A stretch of 64,000 nucleotides of DNA from Marinifaba aquimaris (GCF_013328345.1 NZ_JABULX010000012.1:1-64000), one strand, 5' to 3'; numbered from the stretch's first letter, positions 1 to 9,839 are shown. The notes: generated by a model not told the origin, from the sequence alone. Made by a program: numbers and translations.

Positions 1-683
1 TAAATATCATACGTACCCACATTCTCTGGACATTCAAACTGCGCCGATTTGCTCATCGCAGGTGTTTCGACAAATTCACCGGCTTCCCAGTGACGACAGG
101 CGGCCGTCACCTCTCGAATGTTAATCTCTGGGTTGAAGTTTGTCGCAAACGGGTAACCGTGATCCCCGCCATTGACATCCACAATGTCTAAATAATGGAT
201 TTCATCAAAGTGATGTTTTGCCATATGGGCTGTAAATACGTTCGTCGTACCTGGGTCAAAACCTGAGCCTAACAGCGCCATTAACCCGGCTTTTTCAAAC
301 TTCTCTTGGTACGCCCACTGCCAGTGGTATTCGAACTTCGCCGTATCTTCAGGCTCATAGTTCGCCGTATCTAAATAGTGCACGCCCGCTTCTAAACACG
401 CATCCATAATATGTAAATCTTGGTACGGTAACGCAACGTTTATCACTAACTTCGGCTGTTCTTTTTTCAGTAACGCCACCATCTCTGGCACATTGTCCGC
501 ATCCACTTGAGCGGTGCGAACTTCACGACCTGTCTTTGCCGCAATCTGCGCTGCAATCTTATCGCACTTAGCCACCGTTCGGCTCGCTAAAACAATCTCA
601 CTAAATACTTCTGCCACTTGTGCACACTTGTGTGCAACCACACCACCAACGCCTCCGGCGCCAACAATGATCACTTTTGACAT
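1..683 (-). CDS. Carboxynorspermidine dehydrogenase (partial, 3' end off window)
   Basis: The start ATG (681-683) has a GAGG about nine bases upstream; about 227 residues are visible and the C-terminus lies beyond base 1. The protein opens with a Rossmann nucleotide-binding motif (VGAGGVGG near residues 7-14) and continues with saccharopine-reductase-type segments (VNVALPYQD, LDTANYEP, GSGFDPGTTN). Family knowledge: this enzyme condenses a diamine with aspartate semialdehyde and reduces the product to carboxy(nor)spermidine, the first step of the alternative spermidine route. It lies 62 bases downstream of arginine decarboxylase on the same strand, which supports a polyamine role over lysine metabolism. 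A carboxynorspermidine decarboxylase (nspC) would be expected next, outside the window. The alternative is a generic saccharopine dehydrogenase-like oxidoreductase. Confidence 0.85.
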   Translation of the reverse strand, partial: MSKVIIVGAGGVGGVVAHKCAQVAEVFSEIVLASRTVAKCDKIAAQIAAKTGREVRTAQVDADNVPEMVALLKKEQPKLVINVALPYQDLHIMDACLEAGVHYLDTANYEPEDTAKFEYHWQWAYQEKFEKAGLMALLGSGFDPGTTNVFTAHMAKHHFDEIHYLDIVDVNGGDHGYPFATNFNPEINIREVTAACRHWEAGEFVETPAMSKSAQFECPENVGTYDI

Positions 684-745
684 TTATCGATCCTCAAAAA
701 GAAAAACCCGAATGGGTAAATTACATGTGCAAGTAGATTTACTCG

Positions 746-2707
746 CTACTTTTCAAAATAGGTATAGCCAGTCAGGCTCGCGGCAAAATCAGCCAACATC
801 ACTTGGCGCTCTTTTGGTGAAATTTTCCCCGCTCTAACCGCTTTTTCAGCTGTGCTTCTGAAACTTTCAGATAAAAACTTAGGATAGTATTCGACATAAC
901 TCAATACATCAGCAATGCAATCGCCTTCTAACTCACGTACATAGTCAAAACTGCCATCGGCATTAACGCGTACACTCACCACATGCGTATCACCAAATAG
1001 ATTGTGTAAGTCACCTAAGGTTTCTTGATAAGCACCCACTAAAAAGGCGCCCATAAAGTAATCTTCACCTTTTTCAATCGCATGAACGGGTAATGTCGAT
1101 CTTTCTATGCCATCAACCGTGAAGGTATCTATCTTGCCATCACAGTCACACGTTAAATCAGCCAGTATCGCATCGCGAGTCGGTGCTTGATCGAGCTTGT
1201 GGATAGGCATAATAGGGAAAATCTGATCAATAGCCCATGCATCGGGTAAAGACTGGAACACACTAAAGTTGCCATAATAAATATCTGAAAGACTTTCAGG
1301 CAAGTTTTCGAGCTCAGTTGGAATGCGCTTAACTTTAGGCATTTCGGCAACTATACGTTGCATAATCGCCAAGAATAAATTCTCTGCTAATGCGCGATTG
1401 CGCAGGCTTTCTTGGCCTCGGCTAAAGTCTTCACGAACTTGATCACGATAATGAACTGCATCGTTGTAGCACTCTTGTAAGGTTCGTGGTGCTATAACAT
1501 CAAGGACGGCATAAAGCCCTTTTAACGAAGCGGATGTATCTTCAGGTAATGAAGACAGCTCGGGATAAGGCGCAGGTTCAAAATGTGTAACATCTAGAAT
1601 GTTAAACAACAAAATAGAAGAGTAAGCAACCGTCGCTCTACCCGACTCAGTTAAAATCACCGGGTGTTCGATTTGCTCCTGATCTAAGGTTTCAGCAATC
1701 GCTTCAACAATATCGACACAGTATTCGTTTAAGCCATAATTCATACTGTGAGTGGCGTTAGTACAAGCGCCTTCATAATCGACGGCCAAACCGCCTCCCA
1801 TATCGAGATAGCCCAATGGCACCCCTTCTTTGATAAGGTCGACATAATAACGGCACGCTTCTAAGACACCTGCGCGAATATTGCGAATGTTAGGAATTTG
1901 CGAGCCTAGGTGGCAGTGAAGTAATTGGAAGCAATCGAGCATGTCTGCTTGTTTTAGTTGATCGACCACGTCCATTAATTGCGCAGTAGATAAGCCAAAG
2001 ATACTGCGATCGCCGCTGTCATTATTCCAGTAACCATCTACTTTGGCCGCTAACTTAAGGCGAGTGCCAATCAGTGGTCGCACACCCATTTTTTTGGCGC
2101 AATTGATAATAATGGGTAATTCAGCCGGGGTTTCTATGACAAAAAAGCAGCGAATCCCCAATTTAATTGCGTGTAAACCAAGTGTGATGAATTCCTCATC
2201 TTTATAACCATTACAGACAATGCACGCATCGGTATCATTTAGTGATGCTAAGGCAATGATCAACTCGGCTTTACTGCCAGCCTCAAAGCCGTGATGATAG
2301 CGCGAACCAAAACGCGCAATCTCTTCAATAACTTGCGCTTGTTGGTTAACTTTAATTGGGTATACACCGCGATAGTGGTTTTTATAACCCGTCTTTTCAA
2401 TGGCATTGGCAAAGGCTTGATTGAGCTTTGAGATACGCTCATCGAGTAAGTTTTCAAAGCGAAGTAGTACGGGCATTTCTAAACCACGTGCCTGTAAACC
2501 TTCAACGATTTCGGTTAAAGGTACATTAACTTTTTTTAGGTCATTAGCCGGTAAGCCATTAGCAGGTTCACCTTGGTTATCAAATTTCAGTGAACAAACT
2601 AAATTACCTTCGCTATTGATATCAAAATAACCAGCGCTCCATTCACGCACACCGTATACTTCTGCCGCACGCTCAATTGACCAATTGTCTAATGGGATAC
2701 TTTTCAC
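746..2707 (-). CDS. speA: Biosynthetic arginine decarboxylase (SpeA)
   Basis: 653 residues, full length for the SpeA family. It is a PLP enzyme of the alanine-racemase fold that decarboxylates arginine to agmatine. Visible motifs are YPIKVNQ with the PLP lysine near residue 119, FEAGSKAEL, HCHLGSQ, the glycine-rich MGGGLAVDY, and the C-terminal TCDCDGKID segment that holds the catalytic cysteine. The start codon is GTG (2705-2707) preceded by GGAG. It is followed by a carboxynorspermidine dehydrogenase, so agmatine made here probably feeds putrescine and then spermidine by the carboxyspermidine route. Cytoplasmic. Confidence 0.97.
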   Translation of the reverse strand: MKSIPLDNWSIERAAEVYGVREWSAGYFDINSEGNLVCSLKFDNQGEPANGLPANDLKKVNVPLTEIVEGLQARGLEMPVLLRFENLLDERISKLNQAFANAIEKTGYKNHYRGVYPIKVNQQAQVIEEIARFGSRYHHGFEAGSKAELIIALASLNDTDACIVCNGYKDEEFITLGLHAIKLGIRCFFVIETPAELPIIINCAKKMGVRPLIGTRLKLAAKVDGYWNNDSGDRSIFGLSTAQLMDVVDQLKQADMLDCFQLLHCHLGSQIPNIRNIRAGVLEACRYYVDLIKEGVPLGYLDMGGGLAVDYEGACTNATHSMNYGLNEYCVDIVEAIAETLDQEQIEHPVILTESGRATVAYSSILLFNILDVTHFEPAPYPELSSLPEDTSASLKGLYAVLDVIAPRTLQECYNDAVHYRDQVREDFSRGQESLRNRALAENLFLAIMQRIVAEMPKVKRIPTELENLPESLSDIYYGNFSVFQSLPDAWAIDQIFPIMPIHKLDQAPTRDAILADLTCDCDGKIDTFTVDGIERSTLPVHAIEKGEDYFMGAFLVGAYQETLGDLHNLFGDTHVVSVRVNADGSFDYVRELEGDCIADVLSYVEYYPKFLSESFRSTAEKAVRAGKISPKERQVMLADFAASLTGYTYFEK

Positions 2708-2867
2708 TGACTACTCCAAATACCATCTACAAGCCGATTGCGATTTATCGCAAGCGAATTTTTTATTCTTTTATCTTGGCTTTTTTAACATAAAATTTTG
2801 CGCGCACTTTCGCATATTTTTGTAAAAAGTAAAGTTATTTTTAACATCGATAAATTAGCCGAAATAC

Positions 2868-3251
2868 TTATAAAAAAGGCTTAACTAAAAGTACTGCACA
2901 CGCTGTCAATAACACGCTAAATGTCAGTCCCATTCCTACCACGCGAAAGCGAAAATTTTCTTTCACTTGACTGATACCGCATGCATGAATTATTCGTCCT
3001 AAAAACAATAAACTACCTAATATGATCACCAGCCATGTATTACCTACGTAGTTTTGCTCAACCAAATAAATAAGCACCAATGCAAAAGGTGTGTATTCAG
3101 CAAAGTTACCATGTGCACGCATCGCTTTAGATAATGCTGTGTGGCCACCGTCACCGACAATCACGCGATTTTTCTTGCGTAATTTAATGGTATTGATACT
3201 TAACTTTATAAATAACAGGCCAAGTAAAGCCGCAAAAATACTGGTTATCAT
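2868..3251 (-). CDS. MAPEG family membrane protein
   Basis: 127 residues with four hydrophobic segments (about 1-18, 52-70, 72-92 and 105-125) and the family-typical stretch around residues 45-60 (RAHGNFAEYTPFAL). MAPEG proteins (membrane-associated, eicosanoid and glutathione metabolism) include microsomal glutathione S-transferase relatives; the bacterial substrate is usually unknown. The start ATG has a strong AGGAG ribosome-binding site. The gene lies downstream of the argC terminator, so it is probably transcribed on its own. Family call is good; the substrate cannot be stated. Confidence 0.88.
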   Translation of the reverse strand: MITSIFAALLGLLFIKLSINTIKLRKKNRVIVGDGGHTALSKAMRAHGNFAEYTPFALVLIYLVEQNYVGNTWLVIILGSLLFLGRIIHACGISQVKENFRFRVVGMGLTFSVLLTACAVLLVKPFL

Positions 3252-3277
3252 TGTTGTTCTCCTTTTTTAGGTATAAA

Positions 3278-3308
3278 AAAACCCTAGCTCAAAAAGCTAG
3301 GGTTTTAA
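3278..3308 (-). terminator. Rho-independent terminator after argC
   Basis: On the minus strand the stem AACCCTAGCT/AGCTAGGGTT encloses a short T-rich loop and is followed by a T run. It begins 25 bases after the argC stop codon. Confidence 0.9.
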
Positions 3309-3332
3309 ATAAGTTGATGATGTCAATCAATA

Positions 3333-4277
3333 CTAAGTTAAATCAACACAAATGGACTCTTCAAGCCCCAACATAATATTCATATTTTGAACACAAGCCC
3401 CGCTTGCACCTTTACCTAAATTATCTAGGCGAGCAACAAGTAAGTGCCTGTCATCATTATCAGAAGATAAAACAGCAAGGTCACAATAGTTGGTGTTGGC
3501 GTTACCCTCAACATTAAAAAATGTCTCTGATAGTACCTCTTCAGCACTGTGAACACGCACGTAGGTCTGTTCTTTATAGTAATCAGCTAACACCATGGCC
3601 AAATCGCTTGCACTGCCCTTTACATCGTCATTTGAAAGTGGAATTTGAATGACCATGCCTTGCTTTAAATTAACGACAGATGGGAAGAAATTAGGCGTGT
3701 GCTCAAGCCCCGTCCATTTTACAATTTCAGGTAAGTGTTTATGGTTGAAGTTTAAACCGTATAGCGCGTAAGCAGACGGTGTTTGTTCACCTTCATAGGC
3801 ATCGATCAAGGCATTACCGCCACCTGAATAACCAGAAACAGCATTAATGTTAATTCTGGCATCGGCTTTTAACAGTCCACTGTAAATTAATGGCTTAAGT
3901 AATAAGTTAGCCCCTGTAGGGTAACAACCAGGATTAGAAACATATTTAGCCTGGGCAATAAGGTCGCGTTGTTCTTCAGATAATTCTGCTAAGCCATAAA
4001 CCCATCCATCTGCAATACGGTGCGCTGTTGATGCGTCAATAAAGCGCACATCTAACCCTTGCGCTAATTTAACCGTTTCGATGGCAGCTGCATCAGGTAA
4101 ACACAAAATACAGATATCGGCTTGAGCTAAAATAGCTTTCTTTTCTTCAACGTCTTTGCGTTTGTCGTGATCAATACTGATCACCTCAACATGCGGATGA
4201 CTTTTTAATCGATCACGAATTTGTAAACCAGTTGTTCCTGCTTCGCCATCAATAAAAATTTTAAATTTATCCGTCAT
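3333..4277 (-). CDS. argC: N-acetyl-gamma-glutamyl-phosphate reductase, short (type 2) form
   Basis: 314 residues. It reduces N-acetylglutamyl phosphate to the semialdehyde with NADPH, the third step of arginine synthesis. Visible are the N-terminal nucleotide-binding segment DGEAGTTGLQI, the active-site NPGCYPTG with Cys near 118, and SGYSGGG. Length and N-terminus fit the type 2 AGPR family rather than the about 334-residue E. coli form. It stands alone, away from argBFGH, with its own terminator and a candidate ArgR box 36 bases upstream of the start. Confidence 0.95.
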   Translation of the reverse strand: MTDKFKIFIDGEAGTTGLQIRDRLKSHPHVEVISIDHDKRKDVEEKKAILAQADICILCLPDAAAIETVKLAQGLDVRFIDASTAHRIADGWVYGLAELSEEQRDLIAQAKYVSNPGCYPTGANLLLKPLIYSGLLKADARININAVSGYSGGGNALIDAYEGEQTPSAYALYGLNFNHKHLPEIVKWTGLEHTPNFFPSVVNLKQGMVIQIPLSNDDVKGSASDLAMVLADYYKEQTYVRVHSAEEVLSETFFNVEGNANTNYCDLAVLSSDNDDRHLLVARLDNLGKGASGACVQNMNIMLGLEESICVDLT

Positions 4278-4312
4278 GTCTTTACCTTATTTCTGTTTAT
4301 CGGGAATAGCTT

Positions 4313-4326
4313 TGAATTTTAATGCA
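4313..4326. promoter_or_regulatory. Candidate ArgR (ARG) box upstream of argC
   Basis: TGAATTTTAATGCA matches the E. coli ARG-box consensus TGAATWWWWATTCA except for one position. A second, weaker half-site (AAATGCAT) follows at 4330. Position and target gene both fit arginine repression; a single 14-base match is weak evidence alone. Confidence 0.45.
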
Positions 4327-4360
4327 TCCAAAATGCATAACCAAGCAATTTATGAGAATA

Positions 4361-4846
4361 TTAGTTTATATACGGTATAAGTACTAACAATACTAACCAA
4401 GCCATCAAACCAGCGAATACATCGTCGAGCATAATACCGGTGCCACCGTGTACTTTTTGGTCTGCCCATTTAATTGGCCAAGGTTTTAAAATATCGAAAA
4501 ACCTAAACAATACAAACCCAGCTAATAAATTTTGCCAGCTAAGTGGTATCGCAATAAAAGTGATCATTAAACCCACCACTTCATCCCATACAATAGCTGG
4601 GTGATCATGTGTTTTAAGCGCATTAGCCGTATAGCCACAAATAAAACAGCCTATGACGGCAAAAATAAAAGTCAGCGCCACATAGCCTGTTAGTGGTAAA
4701 AGGCTTGCTAAATAAACAACGGGAATTGCGGCTAACGTACCAAAAGTACCAGGGGCTTTAGGTGCGTAGCCACTGCCAAAACCTAAAGCAAGAAAATGAA
4801 TGGGATTAAGAAAATTTAATTGCTTTAATTCGGGTCTAATTTTCAT
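4361..4846 (-). CDS. pgpA: Phosphatidylglycerophosphatase A
   Basis: 161 residues; an inner-membrane phosphatase that converts phosphatidylglycerol phosphate to phosphatidylglycerol. It has the PgpA N-terminal GSGYAPKAPGTFGT segment near residues 24-37, a WDEVVG motif near 87-92, and three to four hydrophobic helices. It sits directly after thiL (3 bases apart), an order common in gammaproteobacteria (nusB-thiL-pgpA). Confidence 0.95.
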   Translation of the reverse strand: MKIRPELKQLNFLNPIHFLALGFGSGYAPKAPGTFGTLAAIPVVYLASLLPLTGYVALTFIFAVIGCFICGYTANALKTHDHPAIVWDEVVGLMITFIAIPLSWQNLLAGFVLFRFFDILKPWPIKWADQKVHGGTGIMLDDVFAGLMAWLVLLVLIPYIN

Positions 4847-4849
4847 TAT

Positions 4850-5845
4850 TTAATGATCTTCTGAAAAATGTTGATAGCCAGCTCGATCAAACTCAAACGG
4901 CTGTTCGTCAAGCGTGCATTTAACCTGATGCCTTGATTGCTCGCTTTGTTTCATACTACCTATCACAGTCCAATGAATACCTTGTTGCTGCATTATTTCA
5001 GTCAACTGACAAAGCTTGTCTTTTGCGAAGGTAAAACACAATTGGTAATCATCGCCCCCTGTAGCGGCATAGCGAATAGCTTGCTGTTGGCCAAATTGTG
5101 CAATGAGGTCATCAGACAAAGGTAGTTTATCTAATGAAATTTGAGCAGATAATTGCGATGCAGCACAAATGTGTTGTAAATCAGCCAGTAATCCATCAGA
5201 GATATCCAATGCACTATTGGCAATACCCAATAAAGCTTGGCCCGCGTCTAGTTGCGGTTTGGGGTATTGATAAGCGGCAATAATATTTTGCTGGGCTAAT
5301 GGTAATTGCGAGATATTTTTTGCTGGTAAAAATTGAAGTGCAGCCGCCGCATCACCCAATTGATTAGTTACGGCAATTAAATCATCCGGTTTAGCATTAT
5401 TTCTCTTAAGTGCAGTATTGCCATTAACTTCACCAATAACCGTAATACTAATGGCCAGAGGCCCTTTAGTCGTATCACCACCAGTCAGATAAATACCATG
5501 TAAATCAGCTAATTCGAATAAGCCCCGGCTAAATTCAGCTAACCAAGTTTCATCAACGGAAGGTAATGTCAGTGCTAAAGAAAACCATTTGGGCTTGGCA
5601 CCCATTGCCGCCAGATCACTTAAATTGGATGCTAATGCGCGGTGAGCAATACTGTGAGCCGACATATCAGCAAAAAAATGAACATCCGCAACAAGCGTAT
5701 CCGTACTAATTGCTAACTGTTTACCCTGACTGGGTTGTAATAAGGCACAATCATCACCCTTATCAAGCAAAACGCCAGCAGAGCTGGCGTTTTGTTGGCT
5801 ATTCTGATGACTGAAGAATCGAGCTATAACGTCAAATTCTTGCAT
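4850..5845 (-). CDS. thiL: Thiamine-monophosphate kinase
   Basis: 331 residues. It phosphorylates thiamine monophosphate to the active cofactor thiamine pyrophosphate with ATP. Motifs: GDDCALLQP near the N-terminus, STDTLVADVHF, HRALASNLSDLAAMGA, GGDTTKGP, LDISDGLLADL and TGGDDYQLCF, all of the PurM/AIR-synthase-like fold. It begins 9 bases after nusB, and pgpA follows 3 bases later, so the three are probably co-transcribed. Confidence 0.96.
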   Translation of the reverse strand: MQEFDVIARFFSHQNSQQNASSAGVLLDKGDDCALLQPSQGKQLAISTDTLVADVHFFADMSAHSIAHRALASNLSDLAAMGAKPKWFSLALTLPSVDETWLAEFSRGLFELADLHGIYLTGGDTTKGPLAISITVIGEVNGNTALKRNNAKPDDLIAVTNQLGDAAAALQFLPAKNISQLPLAQQNIIAAYQYPKPQLDAGQALLGIANSALDISDGLLADLQHICAASQLSAQISLDKLPLSDDLIAQFGQQQAIRYAATGGDDYQLCFTFAKDKLCQLTEIMQQQGIHWTVIGSMKQSEQSRHQVKCTLDEQPFEFDRAGYQHFSEDH

Positions 5846-5854
5846 CTTAATAGA

Positions 5855-6289
5855 TTACTCGCTGTCTGAAGCCACTTCGTCTTTACGAATAAACTTAACG
5901 GCTTTATCTAAAACACCGTTCACAAACTTGTGGCTGTCATCAGCGGCAAATACTTTAGCAACTTCAATAGCTTCGTTGATAACAACACGATATGGCACGT
6001 CATGACATTCACTTAATTCGAATGTTGAAACGCGTAAAATCGCTTGTTCAACTAAATCAAGTTCTTCCATCGAACGCGCTAAATGTGGTTTATAAGCTTG
6101 ATCGATTGAGTCAACATTGACAAAAACACCATTTACTAACTTTTGAAAATAAGCCGCGTCGAAGGTCTTTACATCATTTTCTTCAATCATAGCTTCGATA
6201 ACGACATCGATTTTATTACCTGTCATTTGCCATGAATAAATAGCTTGTGCAGCTAACTCACGCGATTTTCTGCGGTGTGTTGTTTTCAC
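5855..6289 (-). CDS. nusB: Transcription antitermination factor NusB
   Basis: 144 residues, all-helical family of normal length. With NusE (S10) it binds boxA RNA and supports antitermination, notably on rRNA operons. Typical segments are the N-terminal RRKSRELAAQAIYSWQ and the C-terminal KFVNGVLDKAVK. It sits 19 bases after ribH, the usual ribH-nusB pairing in bacteria. Confidence 0.96.
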   Translation of the reverse strand: MKTTHRRKSRELAAQAIYSWQMTGNKIDVVIEAMIEENDVKTFDAAYFQKLVNGVFVNVDSIDQAYKPHLARSMEELDLVEQAILRVSTFELSECHDVPYRVVINEAIEVAKVFAADDSHKFVNGVLDKAVKFIRKDEVASDSE

Positions 6290-6308
6290 TTAACTTAAGT
6301 CCTAAAAA

Positions 6309-6773
6309 TTAAATTTGATCTAAAACGTTAACCATCTCAATAGCAGTCAGTGCAGCTTCTGCACCTTTGTTACCCGCTTTAGTACCAGAGCGTTCAATTG
6401 CTTGTTCAATTGACTCTGTAGTGATCACACCAAAAGCAACTGGTGTTGTGAACTCTAAAGCGACTTGAGATAAACCTTTACTTGCTTCACCAGCAACAAA
6501 GTCAAAGTGTGGCGTACCACCGCGAATAACCGCACCTAAAGCGATAATTGCATCGTACTTACCTGACTCAGCTACTTTTTTAGCAACGATTGGTAGTTCA
6601 TGTGCGCCTGGAACGCGAATTAAAGTAATGTCTTCATCATTTACATCGCCGCTGCGCTTAAGTGCATCAATAGCACCTTCTACTAAGCTCTCAACAACAA
6701 AGCTGTTGAAACGAGCGATTACTAATGCAAACTTTTTGCCTTTAGCTGAAATTTTACCTTCGATTACTTGCAT
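6309..6773 (-). CDS. ribH: 6,7-dimethyl-8-ribityllumazine synthase
   Basis: 154 residues. It condenses the 4-carbon product of RibB with the pyrimidine from RibD to give lumazine, the penultimate step in riboflavin synthesis, and usually assembles as a capsid-like shell. Seen: [22 protein letters not shown] (the catalytic His region) and the SerGlyThrKAGNKG C-terminal part. About 100 non-coding bases separate it from the upstream ribB. Confidence 0.97.
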   Translation of the reverse strand: MQVIEGKISAKGKKFALVIARFNSFVVESLVEGAIDALKRSGDVNDEDITLIRVPGAHELPIVAKKVAESGKYDAIIALGAVIRGGTPHFDFVAGEASKGLSQVALEFTTPVAFGVITTESIEQAIERSGTKAGNKGAEAALTAIEMVNVLDQI

Positions 6774-6876
6774 GACTGACCTTAATAATTTTATTCAATT
6801 TCTTATTTGAAAATTGGCGCGCATTCTAGCAAAAAACTCACGCCAATGTTGTAACTTTTTTCTAATCTGGCTGGTA

Positions 6877-7998
6877 TTAGTTTTCTACGTACTCAACCAC
6901 TTCTAAACCAAAACCAGATAAAGCGTGATATTTCTTCTTAGCAGAAAGTAAACGCATTTTACCAACACCCAAGGCAGCCAGTATTTGTGAGCCCACACCC
7001 ACGTTACGAGAAGCACCGGCATTTGGCTTAGCTTTTAACTGCTTACCCTGATCTAATGCGGCAAAACGTTCAACAGTATTGAGCAGCTCGTTGGTTGATT
7101 CCGTTTTACCTAACAACACCAATACACCGCCTTCTTCGGCAATGCGTTTCATTGAGTTATCTAACGACCAGTTTGTATTGTTCTCTCTTGTCGAGCGAAA
7201 CAAATCATTTAACGCATTGATAAGATGTACACGGACTAATGTCGGCTCATCAGAACTAATATCTGTGTTCTTAAGTGCGAAGTGTACTTGACCATCGATC
7301 GTATCTTTGAAAGTAATCAGATCAAAATCGCCATATTGCGTCGGTAATTTACACTCTGCAATGCGCTCAATTGTGGTTTCAGTCACATTGCGATACTCGA
7401 TGAGATCAGCAATGGTACCTATTTTGATATTGTGTTTTTCAGCAAAGACTTCTAAATCAGGACGACGTGCCATCGTGCCATCTTCATTTAAAATCTCAAC
7501 GATAACACCCGCTGGTGAACAACCTGCCAATCTAGCCAAGTCACAACCGGCTTCTGTATGACCTGCACGGTTTAATACGCCACCTTCGGCTGCCATTAAT
7601 GGGAAAATATGACCCGGCTGCACAATATCTTCAGCTTTTGCATCCGCTGCCACTGCAGCTTGTATCGTACGAGCGCGATCAGCCGCTGAAATCCCTGTTG
7701 TTACGCCCTCTGCCGCTTCAATTGAAACGGTGAAGTTAGTTGCAAACGCGGCTTTGTTTCTATCGGCCATCAGGGGTAAATCTAATAATTCACAGCGCTC
7801 GCGTGTAATAGGCATACAAATTAAGCCACGACCATAAGTAGCCATGAAGTTGATCGCTTCTGCTGTTACGTGATCAGCAGCCATAATCAGGTCGCCTTCA
7901 TTTTCCCTATCTTCATCGTCCATCAAAATCACCATTTTCCCTTGGCGAATATCTTCAATTAACTCTGCGGCTGTATTTAATTTCATTTCTTTATCCAA
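6877..7998 (-). CDS. ribB: 3,4-dihydroxy-2-butanone-4-phosphate synthase with degenerate RibA-like C-terminal domain
   Basis: 373 residues. Residues about 5-205 form an intact RibB domain ([11 protein letters not shown] and the catalytic [16 protein letters not shown]), which makes the 4-carbon unit of riboflavin from ribulose 5-phosphate. The rest resembles GTP cyclohydrolase II, but the zinc/catalytic region (C-x-TGD-x-FGS-x-RC-x-C in RibA) is replaced by a stretch with no cysteines (about residues 260-295). It is therefore likely of the RibBX type, in which the second domain has lost cyclohydrolase activity; an authentic ribA would be elsewhere. Either MDKEM or the internal ATG four codons later (MKLN) could be the start. 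Confidence 0.92.
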   Translation of the reverse strand: MDKEMKLNTAAELIEDIRQGKMVILMDDEDRENEGDLIMAADHVTAEAINFMATYGRGLICMPITRERCELLDLPLMADRNKAAFATNFTVSIEAAEGVTTGISAADRARTIQAAVAADAKAEDIVQPGHIFPLMAAEGGVLNRAGHTEAGCDLARLAGCSPAGVIVEILNEDGTMARRPDLEVFAEKHNIKIGTIADLIEYRNVTETTIERIAECKLPTQYGDFDLITFKDTIDGQVHFALKNTDISSDEPTLVRVHLINALNDLFRSTRENNTNWSLDNSMKRIAEEGGVLVLLGKTESTNELLNTVERFAALDQGKQLKAKPNAGASRNVGVGSQILAALGVGKMRLLSAKKKYHALSGFGLEVVEYVEN

Positions 7999-8045
7999 AA
8001 TATCTCAAGTTGAGACAGCTTTGTTGTTGTTTTTATTGCTTGTAA

Positions 8046-8711
8046 TTAGCTGGTAAAACCAGATTTAACTAATAAATCTAGCATAGCATCATCTTTTTGC
8101 TGACGACTCTGTTCAGGTGTTTGATAGCTCATCAGTCTTTCTAAATATCTAGCAATGACATCGACTTCTAAATTAACTGAAGTACCAATTTGCCATGACT
8201 TAATGGTTGTTTCTTGTGCGGTATGCGGAATAATCGTTAAACGAAACGCATCGCCACTCACTTCATTGCTCGTCAAGCTAATACCATCTACTGTGATAGA
8301 GCCTTTTTCAGCAATATATTTAGCTAAACCATCAGGTGCGCTCACCCAATAGTCGGTAGCGCTGCCATTTTCAATGACATTGATAATTTGACCGACACCA
8401 TCAACATGACCAGAGACAATATGGCCACCAAGACGGGTATCAGGTGTACAGGCTTTTTCTAAGTTGACCTTATCGCCAGTTTTGGCTTGTTGTAACTTGG
8501 TTCGCTTGATTGATTCGCTTGATACATCGGCACTAAATTCATCATGGTTAAATGCCGTGACAGTTAAACACGTGCCATTAACGGCAATTGAATCACCTAG
8601 TTGCACATCCGACATATCTAACTTGCCAACAGCGATAACTAATTCGAAATCACCCGATTTTGCGTTAATGGCCTTTATTGAACCTAATGACGCTATGATG
8701 CCAGTAAACAT
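8046..8711 (-). CDS. ribE: Riboflavin synthase, alpha chain
   Basis: 221 residues, normal length. It dismutates two lumazines to riboflavin. Two tandem lumazine-binding repeats are visible: the first with MFTGI and GDSIAVNGTCLTV, the second with GSITVDGISLT. It lies 9 bases downstream of ribD and 47 bases upstream of ribB, within the riboflavin cluster. Confidence 0.96.
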   Translation of the reverse strand: MFTGIIASLGSIKAINAKSGDFELVIAVGKLDMSDVQLGDSIAVNGTCLTVTAFNHDEFSADVSSESIKRTKLQQAKTGDKVNLEKACTPDTRLGGHIVSGHVDGVGQIINVIENGSATDYWVSAPDGLAKYIAEKGSITVDGISLTSNEVSGDAFRLTIIPHTAQETTIKSWQIGTSVNLEVDVIARYLERLMSYQTPEQSRQQKDDAMLDLLVKSGFTS

Positions 8712-8720
8712 AACACTACC

Positions 8721-9839
8721 TTATTCGCATTCTTGATTGGGTGTTAACACCAACTTTAAATCGTTACCCACTTGAGTCACAGACTGAAACTGCCATTGGC
8801 TTGCCTGTTTTAATTCTGTGAGTGTATCTATCTTGAGTAATCCTTGGGTATTTTCTGCAAGTAACTTAGGCGCTTGATACAAAATAAGCTCATCAACTAA
8901 GTTCTGCTCGATAAATGCACCCGCAAGTACACTCCCTGCCTCTAACCAGACTTCATTAATTTCACGTTTGCCCAGTTCAAGTAGTAATTCATTTAAATCG
9001 ACATAACGGCCGGTTTGTTCCAGCGTCAAATTGCTAACATGCGGATGTGGCCAGCTCGCTCTTTCATTATTACTGACCATTAAAACCGGACTGGTATGAT
9101 TAAATAAACCATTTTCAGCCAATACGCTATGCTGATTATCAATGACAACTCGTAACGGTTGCCTAATGCTATCTAGTGGATAATCTGAGCAACCAAGCTG
9201 GGCTTCTCGCACCACCAGTGCGGGGTTATCTACATTAACCGTACCTGAGCCTGTTAGTATTGCACAGCTCATCGCTCGATATTTTTGTACATCGGCTCTA
9301 GCTTGTGGACCAGTGATCCACTGACTTTCACCTGATGCCATGGCCGTTCGGCCATCTAAACTTGAGGCCATTTTAAGCCGAACCCACGGTTTTTTGACAA
9401 GCATGCGTTTGATAAAACCAGGATTAAGCGCCTTGGCATCTGTTTCTAAACAGCCCGAAATAACCTCAATACCCGCATCTTTTAACATTTTAATACCGCG
9501 GCCAGAGACCTTAGGGTTGGGATCGGTCATGCCAATCACGACTTTTTTGACACCCGCATTAATTAAACCAAGTGCACAAGGAGGTGTACGACCGAAATGC
9601 GAACAAGGCTCAAGCGTAACGTAAGCTGTTGCACCATTAGCATTTTCGCCAGCAGCTCGCATAGCGTGAACTTCAGCGTGCGGTTCACCCGCTTGAATGT
9701 GGTAACCTTCACCTACAATCGTTTCACCTTGAGTGATGACACACCCCACACGTGGGTTGGGCGATGTCGTGTATAACGCCTTTTTAGCGAGTTTGATGGC
9801 ACGAGCCATCATCTGAAAGTCGAATGTCGATAACGTCAT
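8721..9839 (-). CDS. ribD: Bifunctional riboflavin deaminase/reductase RibD
   Basis: 372 residues with two domains. The N-terminal cytidine-deaminase-like part has the zinc motif PHAEVHAM and LEPCSHFGRTPPC; the C-terminal reductase part starts near residue 150 (VRLKMASSLDGRTA). It carries out the second and third committed steps of riboflavin synthesis. It follows nrdR by 9 bases, the conserved nrdR-ribD order. Confidence 0.96.
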   Translation of the reverse strand: MTLSTFDFQMMARAIKLAKKALYTTSPNPRVGCVITQGETIVGEGYHIQAGEPHAEVHAMRAAGENANGATAYVTLEPCSHFGRTPPCALGLINAGVKKVVIGMTDPNPKVSGRGIKMLKDAGIEVISGCLETDAKALNPGFIKRMLVKKPWVRLKMASSLDGRTAMASGESQWITGPQARADVQKYRAMSCAILTGSGTVNVDNPALVVREAQLGCSDYPLDSIRQPLRVVIDNQHSVLAENGLFNHTSPVLMVSNNERASWPHPHVSNLTLEQTGRYVDLNELLLELGKREINEVWLEAGSVLAGAFIEQNLVDELILYQAPKLLAENTQGLLKIDTLTELKQASQWQFQSVTQVGNDLKLVLTPNQECE

